Source: Oscillospiraceae bacterium
Lineage (GTDB): Bacteria; Bacillota; Clostridia; Oscillospirales; Oscillospiraceae
Reading direction: 5' to 3'
Assembly: GCA_021199595.1 (NCBI GenBank)
Contig: JAJQHT010000170.1
Location: 1-10,257 of the forward strand
Length of the DNA stretch: 10,257 nt
This document shows positions 5,717-10,257 of this stretch, one piece after another. Made by a program: the position numbers and the translations under genes. The first letter of the stretch is position 1; each line of letters starts with the position of its first letter. Below the pieces are notes generated by a model. That model saw nothing but the letters and a program-made list of their open reading frames with translations. It was not told the DNA's origin and searched no databases.

Positions 5717-6481
5717 CTAATCGGGAACCACCAGCTCCACGCCCTGCTCTGCCAGGAACTCCGGCCAGCCGGGGGCGGGGGGCGCGTCGGTGACGATGGC
5801 GTTGAGCTGCTTTACCTCGCCCACGGTCAGGAAGGCAGTATTGTCGAATTTGTGGCTGTCTATGCCCAGAATGACCTGGCGGCTGGACTCCATCATGGCC
5901 CGCTTGATGTTGGCGTTTTCAATGCCTGCCTCGGTGAAGCGGCCGTCTCTGTCCACACCGGAGCAGGAGATGATGGCCTTGTCCACATGGAAGGAGCGGA
6001 TAATCTCCTCCGCCTGACGGCCAAAAAAGGCGAACACGTCCTGGTCAAGATTTCCGCCGGTGGATATGACCGTCCAGTCCTGGCGGACGCCGGAAAGGTC
6101 TAAGATAATCTCGATGGAGTTTGTGACGATGGTCAGGCGCTTTTTCCCGTGAAGGGCGCGGGCCACGAAGTAGCTGGTGGAGCTGTCGTCCAGCATGAGG
6201 AAATCCCCGTCCTCCACCATGCGGGCCACCAGCGCGGCCACGGTGCGCTTTTCCTCTACGTTCAGCTTCTTCCGCACCTTGAAGGGCGGTGCGTTCCGGT
6301 TATCCACCAGGGTGGCCCCGCCGTAGCACTTCATGGCTACGCCAAGCTGCTCCAGCGTGGCCAGATCCCGCCGGATGGTCTCCTCCGATACGCCGAATTG
6401 CTCGGCCAGAGGGCCAACCGGCACCCAGTCATCCCGCCGCAGCATTTCAAGAATCTGGTTTCTGCGTTCCGCTGCCAGCAT
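5717..6481 (-). CDS. DeoR-family transcriptional repressor
   Basis: This is a 254-residue repressor of the DeoR/GlpR family, proteins that usually bind DNA until released by a phosphorylated sugar or related intermediate. The N-terminal winged helix-turn-helix (about 5-57) carries the family signature VSEETIRRDLATLEQLG (31-47) followed by KCYGGA (51-56). The C-terminal sensor domain has the expected sugar-phosphate loop motifs: DDSSTS (98-103), TNS (120-122), TGGN (141-144), SCSGVD (172-177) and DSHKF (208-212). The ATG at 6481 gives the canonical MLAAERRNQIL start and is preceded 10 nt upstream by a full AGGAGGT (6492-6498); an earlier in-frame ATG at 6502 would add seven atypical residues. 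The gene is divergent from ppdK and convergent with the dehydrogenase; either is a plausible target but none is shown. Confidence 0.93.
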   Translation of the reverse strand: MLAAERRNQILEMLRRDDWVPVGPLAEQFGVSEETIRRDLATLEQLGVAMKCYGGATLVDNRNAPPFKVRKKLNVEEKRTVAALVARMVEDGDFLMLDDSSTSYFVARALHGKKRLTIVTNSIEIILDLSGVRQDWTVISTGGNLDQDVFAFFGRQAEEIIRSFHVDKAIISCSGVDRDGRFTEAGIENANIKRAMMESSRQVILGIDSHKFDNTAFLTVGEVKQLNAIVTDAPPAPGWPEFLAEQGVELVVPD

Positions 6482-6522
6482 AAAAGCATCGACCTCCTGC
6501 ATACAATGTCCTCAACTGGCGG

Positions 6523-6534
6523 TAAGTATACTAA
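6523..6534. promoter_or_regulatory. Near-palindrome and possible -10 upstream of the DeoR gene
   Basis: TAAGTATACTAA is symmetric at ten of twelve positions around AGTATACT. On the minus strand it contains TATACT (6530-6525), a fair -10 for the DeoR gene, but no good -35 sits at the usual distance. Its position, between the DeoR start and the ppdK promoter, suits an operator. This is inference only. Confidence 0.35.
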
Positions 6535-6552
6535 ATTATGTAAAAAATACAC

Positions 6553-6581
6553 TTGACAAATAAATCACGCCCGTTTAATAT
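6553..6581 (+). promoter_or_regulatory. Sigma-A-type promoter of ppdK
   Basis: TTGACA (6553-6558), a 17-nt spacer and TAATAT (6576-6581) form a near-consensus promoter. The start near 6588 leaves an unusually long leader of about 127 nt before the ppdK ATG. Confidence 0.85.
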
Positions 6582-6587
6582 GGTCAT

Positions 6588-6714
6588 TGGAAGATATATT
6601 ATATATATACCACACTATCCCACGAAAATAAACACCTTTTTTGACAAAATTCTCAAAAAATCCCCGCCTATGTCAAACATGGGGCGGAAAACGACAGATA
6701 CAGGAGGTTTTTTC
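6588..6714 (+). promoter_or_regulatory. Long ppdK leader with inverted repeats
   Basis: The leader begins with an alternating AT run (6594-6609). It contains a perfect 8-bp inverted repeat TTTTTTGA / TCAAAAAA (6637-6644 and 6653-6660, 8-nt spacer). It also has a weaker GC hairpin pairing CCGCC with GGCGG (6663-6667 and 6683-6687) with inner ATGT/ACAT pairs. AGGAGG at 6702-6707 lies 7 nt before the ATG. No terminator-type U-tract follows the GC stem and no riboswitch class is recognisable to me. Confidence 0.4.
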
Positions 6715-9330
6715 ATGAAATACGTCTACCGATTTTCTGAGGGCAACGCCAATATGCGCGAGCTGCTGGGCGGCAAGGGCGCGAATCTCGCGGAGATGAC
6801 CGGCCTGGGCCTGCCCGTGCCGGAGGGCTTCACCATCACCACCGAGGCCTGCACCCGCTATTATGACGACGGCCGCGAGCTGGCCCCGGATATTCTGGAG
6901 GAAATCATGGCCAGCGTCACCCAGCTGGAGGCCCAGACGGGCAAAAAATTCGGAGACCCGGCGGCGCCCCTGCTGGTCAGCGTCCGTTCCGGCGCGCGGG
7001 TGTCCATGCCCGGCATGATGGATACCATCCTGAACCTCGGCATCAACGACCAGGTGGCGGAAGCGCTCGCGGAGCAGAGCGGCAATCCCCGCTGGGCGTA
7101 TGACAACTATCGCCGCTTTATCCAGATGTACGGCGACGTGGTTATGGAGCTGAGCCACGATAAATTTGAGGAAATGCTTGCCGGCGTCCGGGAGAAGGCC
7201 GGGGTGAAGCTCGATTCCGAGCTTTCCGCCGAGTATCTCAAGGAGCTGGTGGGGCTTTATAAGGACTATTACGAGGAAAGCCTGGGCCAGAAATTCCCAC
7301 AGGAGCCGAGAGAGCAGCTTGTGAACGCGGTCAAGGCCGTGTTCCGCAGCTGGGACAACGACCGCGCCAACGCCTACCGCCGGATGTATAGCATCCCCTA
7401 CAGCTGGGGCACGGCGGTGAACGTGCAGCGCATGGCCTTCGGCAACATGGGCAACGATTCCGGCACCGGCGTGGCCTTCACCCGCGACCCCGCCACCGGC
7501 GAGGCAAAGCTCTATGGCGAGTTCCTCATCAACGCCCAGGGCGAGGATGTGGTGGCCGGTATCCGCACCCCGGAGACCATCGACAAGCTCGCGGAAATCA
7601 TGCCGGACGTATATGAAAAATTCGCGGACGTGGCGCACCGGCTGGAGCAGCATTATAAGGATATGCAGGACATGGAGTTCACCATCGAGCGGGGACAGCT
7701 TTTTATGCTCCAGACCCGCAACGGCAAACGCTCCGCGCAGGCGGCCATGAAGATTGCTGTGGATATGGTGGAGGAGGGCCTTTGCACCAAGGAGGAGGCC
7801 CTTATGAAGATAGAGCCGCAGCAGCTCGACGCGCTGCTGCATCCCTCCTTCGACCCGGAGGCCCTGAAGGCGGCCACCCCTGTGGCGACGGGCCTGCCCG
7901 CCTCGCCCGGCGCTGCCTGCGGCGCGGTGTATTTCACGGCGAAGAAGGCCATCGACCAGGGGAAGATTGGCCCCGTGCTGCTGGTGCGCAACGAGACCAG
8001 TGCCGAGGATGTGGAGGGCATGAACGCCGCGGAGGGCATCCTGACCGCCCACGGCGGACGCACGAGCCACGCGGCTGTCGTTGCCCGGCAGATTGGCTCC
8101 TGCTGCGTGGCGGGCTGCGGCGATTTGCGCATATTTGAAAAGGAGCATTATCTGAAAATAGGGAACACCATCGTCCGGGAGGGGGATTTTATGTCCATCG
8201 ACGGCTCCACCGGCAACGTATATATTGGAAAGCTTCCCACCGTCCCGGCGAAGATGGCCGGTCAGTTCGCCACTGTCATGGGCTGGGCGGACGAGATTCG
8301 CCGCCTGGGCGTGCGCGCGAACGCCGACACCCCTGCCGACGCCAAGACCGCCCTGGATTACGGCGCGGAGGGCATCGGCCTCTGCCGGACGGAGCATATG
8401 TTCTTTGACCCCGACCGCATCTTCATCATGCGGCAGATGATCGTCGCCCAGGACGAGGAGCGCCGCCGTCAGGCGTTGGATAAGCTGCTGCCTATGCAGC
8501 GGGGGGACTTCGAGGGCCTGTTCCGCGTCATGACCGGCAAGCCCGTCACCATCCGGCTGCTTGATCCGCCTCTGCATGAGTTCCTGCCCACGGAGGATCC
8601 GGAGCTGAAGGTTCTCTCCGAGCAGATGGACATCCCGTTCGAGGAGCTGAAATCCATCGTCCGCGCCCTGCACGAGGTCAACCCCATGATGGGACTGCGC
8701 GGCTGCCGTCTGCCCATCCTGTACCCGGAGATTGCCCAGATGCAGACCCAGGCCATCATCGAGGCGGCCATCAATGTCACAAAGGAAACCGGCGTCACCG
8801 TGGAGGCGGAGATTATGGTGCCGCTGGTATCCTCCAAGGGCGAGATCACCTATATGCGCAAGCTTATCAAGGAGACCGCCGATCCCATCATCGTCGCGTC
8901 CGGCGTGGAGCTGCCGTATAAGATTGGCACCATGATCGAGATTCCCAGGGCGGCCATGTCCGCAGACCGTATTGCCGAGGAGGCGGAGTTCTTCTCCTTC
9001 GGCACCAACGACCTGACCCAGATGAGCTTTGGCCTCAGCCGCGACGACGCGGGCCGGTTCCTGCCGGTGTATCTCAATAAGAAGATTATGGAGCATGACC
9101 CGTTTGAGCGGATCGATGAGATGGGCACGGGCCGTCTGGTCGAGGAGGGCGTGCGCCTGGGCCATCAGACCCGCCCGGATATGCACATGGGCATCTGCGG
9201 TGAGCACGGCGGCGAGCCGAACTCCATCGACTTCTTCCACCGCGTCGGCCTCGACTATGTCTCCTGCTCCCCCTACCGCGTCCCCATCGCACGCCTTGCG
9301 GCAGCGCAGGCTATGATTAAAAACGGATAA
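6715..9330 (+). CDS. ppdK: Pyruvate, phosphate dikinase
   Basis: This cytosolic enzyme interconverts pyruvate, ATP and phosphate with PEP, AMP and pyrophosphate. In anaerobes it often works in a PPi-linked glycolysis or supplies PEP. At 871 residues it is close to the well-studied Clostridium symbiosum enzyme. The N-terminal nucleotide-binding domain (about 1-340) has LLGGKGANLAEM, SVRSGARVSMPGMMDT and the DSGTGVAFTRDP loop. The swivelling phosphohistidine domain (about 385-510) has HGGRTSHAAVVAR with catalytic His452 and, two residues before it, Thr450, the site used by PPDK regulatory proteins. The C-terminal PEP/pyruvate barrel (about 515-871) has GIGLCRTEHMFF, GLRGCRL, FSFGTNDLTQM and GICGEHGG with catalytic Cys828. 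The ATG at 6715 is fixed by AGGAGG 7 nt upstream; the frame is open further up but into the promoter. No gene for the DUF299 kinase/phosphatase partner is in the window. Confidence 0.98.
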   Translation: MKYVYRFSEGNANMRELLGGKGANLAEMTGLGLPVPEGFTITTEACTRYYDDGRELAPDILEEIMASVTQLEAQTGKKFGDPAAPLLVSVRSGARVSMPGMMDTILNLGINDQVAEALAEQSGNPRWAYDNYRRFIQMYGDVVMELSHDKFEEMLAGVREKAGVKLDSELSAEYLKELVGLYKDYYEESLGQKFPQEPREQLVNAVKAVFRSWDNDRANAYRRMYSIPYSWGTAVNVQRMAFGNMGNDSGTGVAFTRDPATGEAKLYGEFLINAQGEDVVAGIRTPETIDKLAEIMPDVYEKFADVAHRLEQHYKDMQDMEFTIERGQLFMLQTRNGKRSAQAAMKIAVDMVEEGLCTKEEALMKIEPQQLDALLHPSFDPEALKAATPVATGLPASPGAACGAVYFTAKKAIDQGKIGPVLLVRNETSAEDVEGMNAAEGILTAHGGRTSHAAVVARQIGSCCVAGCGDLRIFEKEHYLKIGNTIVREGDFMSIDGSTGNVYIGKLPTVPAKMAGQFATVMGWADEIRRLGVRANADTPADAKTALDYGAEGIGLCRTEHMFFDPDRIFIMRQMIVAQDEERRRQALDKLLPMQRGDFEGLFRVMTGKPVTIRLLDPPLHEFLPTEDPELKVLSEQMDIPFEELKSIVRALHEVNPMMGLRGCRLPILYPEIAQMQTQAIIEAAINVTKETGVTVEAEIMVPLVSSKGEITYMRKLIKETADPIIVASGVELPYKIGTMIEIPRAAMSADRIAEEAEFFSFGTNDLTQMSFGLSRDDAGRFLPVYLNKKIMEHDPFERIDEMGTGRLVEEGVRLGHQTRPDMHMGICGEHGGEPNSIDFFHRVGLDYVSCSPYRVPIARLAAAQAMIKNG

Positions 9331-9340
9331 CAGTCTGGCA

Positions 9341-9393
9341 GAAAAAACAGAAACCCGCCCTGCGGCGGAGCGGATGCTCCGGGCAGGGCGGGT
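9341..9393 (-). terminator. Terminator hairpin between convergent ppdK and the M14-like gene
   Basis: A perfect 11-bp outer stem ACCCGCCCTGC (arms 9353-9363 and 9383-9393) encloses an inner GGAGC/GCTCC stem with loop GGAT. On the minus strand it is followed by TTCTGTTTTTTC, marking the end of the right-hand gene, whose stop is about 38 nt upstream. On the plus strand it begins 22 nt after the ppdK stop but has only CTTGTGTGT behind it, so it may serve both genes with lower efficiency for ppdK. Confidence 0.85.
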
Positions 9394-9431
9394 CTTGTGT
9401 GTATGGATTTGAAACAGAGGCGTTCTTACGA

Positions 9432-10257
9432 TTAATACTGAGCGGCGAACTCCTCAAAGGTCATGGCAACGCCGGAGTTGAGCATACCGCCATAGAGCAT
9501 TTCCGCGGGGAAGGAGACGTAGTCGCCTGCCTCGATGAGGGGCATGAACTCGTTTTCTACCTGATCCTCGGTGAGGGAGGAGTTGACCTCCAGCTCGGCC
9601 AGGAGCCACTCGTGGATGTACTCCACATAGGCGTCCTCCACGCTGAGTGTTTCCGCCGCTTCCTCGCTGGCCTCGGCGGACGCTTCGGCAGAGGCGGCCT
9701 CTCCCGCGTTGCTGACCAGGGTCTCCCGCGGGTCATCGCCGGTGTAGCGATAGATGGGGAAGTCGCCGGTCTCCTCGTCGTAGTCGATGAGGCCGTACTG
9801 ATACAGGGTGCCGTCATAGCCAACGGAATCGGTGACGTCCGGCTCCATCAGCATGGCAAGGATGTTCGCTCCCACCTGATCCATGGGGAACACATACGCG
9901 CCGTTTTCGAAGGTGACCTCAGTCGCCTCGTACAAATCGGCCTCGATGCCCCGCTCGGTCTCCTCGTCAATCATGTACGGGCCGACGTAGTAATACTGCT
10001 GAAGCGTAACGGTGGTGCCGGGATCCAGGGTGTAATACTCGATGCCCTGATTGTCAATGACATAGAGGATTTCCTCGATGTTCTCCAGGTCTGCGGGCAG
10101 AACATAAGCGGTGGGCCGGGTGCGGCTGCGGACGATGGTGTCATTCAGCTCCAGGGCGTTGGTCTCCTCGCTGTAGACCGTGCCGTCCATGTTGTACTGA
10201 ACGCGGGTACCCTCATAGTCGGTCAGGGTGGCGCCGGAGGCAGTCTGGTACAGGGCC
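9432..10257 (-). CDS. C-terminal part of a probable M14-family zinc carboxypeptidase
   Basis: The frame is open to the right window edge, so the N-terminus and any catalytic domain are missing; about 274 residues are present. The sequence resembles the C-terminal half of large clostridial M14 (carboxypeptidase A-like) proteins: TDYEGTRVQYNMDGTVYSEE, then RSRTRPTAYVLPAD, a LDNQG-like IDNQGIEYYTLDPG turn, and GAYVFPMDQVGANILAMLME with a DGTLYQYG stretch and FPIYRY. This part is thought to be an accessory domain; the zinc ligands would lie upstream. A low-complexity Ala/Glu/Ser segment (about 9640-9715) interrupts it, followed by an acidic helical tail ending EEFAAQY. The protein is strongly acidic, consistent with an exported enzyme, but no signal peptide can be seen here. 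The family call is from remembered similarity, so moderate confidence. Confidence 0.62.
   Translation of the reverse strand, partial: ALYQTASGATLTDYEGTRVQYNMDGTVYSEETNALELNDTIVRSRTRPTAYVLPADLENIEEILYVIDNQGIEYYTLDPGTTVTLQQYYYVGPYMIDEETERGIEADLYEATEVTFENGAYVFPMDQVGANILAMLMEPDVTDSVGYDGTLYQYGLIDYDEETGDFPIYRYTGDDPRETLVSNAGEAASAEASAEASEEAAETLSVEDAYVEYIHEWLLAELEVNSSLTEDQVENEFMPLIEAGDYVSFPAEMLYGGMLNSGVAMTFEEFAAQY

Noticed and set aside
6641..6669. Second ppdK promoter starting at TTGACA 6641
   Set aside because: At 17 nt spacing the -10 would be CCGCCT, which is unusable; the TTGACA is part of the inverted repeat.
6673..9240. 855-codon open frame on the minus strand opposite ppdK
   Set aside because: It is the antisense shadow of a GC-rich conserved gene; it has no family resemblance, and ppdK in the other strand explains the region fully.
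1..10257. CRISPR array, tRNA, rRNA, insertion sequence or phage gene
   Set aside because: I looked for regular repeats, cloverleaf-like segments, transposase-like frames and terminal inverted repeats and saw none.

Overview
The window looks like chromosomal housekeeping DNA from a GC-rich Firmicute. It is probably a clostridial gut-type bacterium of the Oscillospiraceae/Ruminococcaceae kind. This placement is inferred from several things: the rplU-rpmA-obgE order, a YwiB (DUF1934)-argS pair, an AbrB-type regulator, pyruvate phosphate dikinase, strong AGGAGG ribosome sites, and sigma-A-like promoters embedded in AT-rich gaps between GC-rich genes. I saw no mobile element, CRISPR array, rRNA or tRNA.

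Layout from left to right. Positions 1-1607 (minus strand) hold the ribosome-biogenesis cluster rplU (L21), rpmA (L27) and obgE, the last cut by the window edge. It is driven by a consensus promoter at 1698-1726, has an 84-nt leader, and has an intrinsic terminator lying between rpmA and obgE. Positions 1795-2040 (minus) hold a small AbrB/SpoVT-type regulator with two CxxC pairs and its own promoter. Positions 2325-4428 (minus) hold a ywiB-like gene overlapping argS, ended by a terminator at 2243-2280. Divergent from that pair, 4611-5603 (plus) encodes a D-2-hydroxyacid dehydrogenase-family protein of unknown substrate. It converges on a DeoR-family repressor (5717-6481, minus), with a shared hairpin between them. 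The DeoR gene is divergent from a complete ppdK (6715-9330, plus), and the gap between them carries a consensus promoter and several inverted repeats. The right end (9432-10257, minus) is the C-terminal part of a probable M14-type carboxypeptidase, separated from ppdK by another terminator hairpin.

Functionally the left half serves translation and its regulation: ribosomal proteins, ribosome-assembly GTPase and arginyl-tRNA synthetase. The right half is central carbon metabolism (pyruvate/PEP interconversion) with a nearby sugar-phosphate-type repressor and an oxidoreductase. A regulatory link between DeoR, ppdK and the dehydrogenase is plausible from arrangement but not shown.

I did not find a clear new multi-gene system. 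The points most worth checking are an ArgRS whose HIGH signature reads TIGN, an L27 lacking the Firmicute N-terminal extension together with absence of the usual prp gene, a terminator immediately ahead of an obgE that has no evident Shine-Dalgarno sequence, and the inverted-repeat-rich leader of ppdK.
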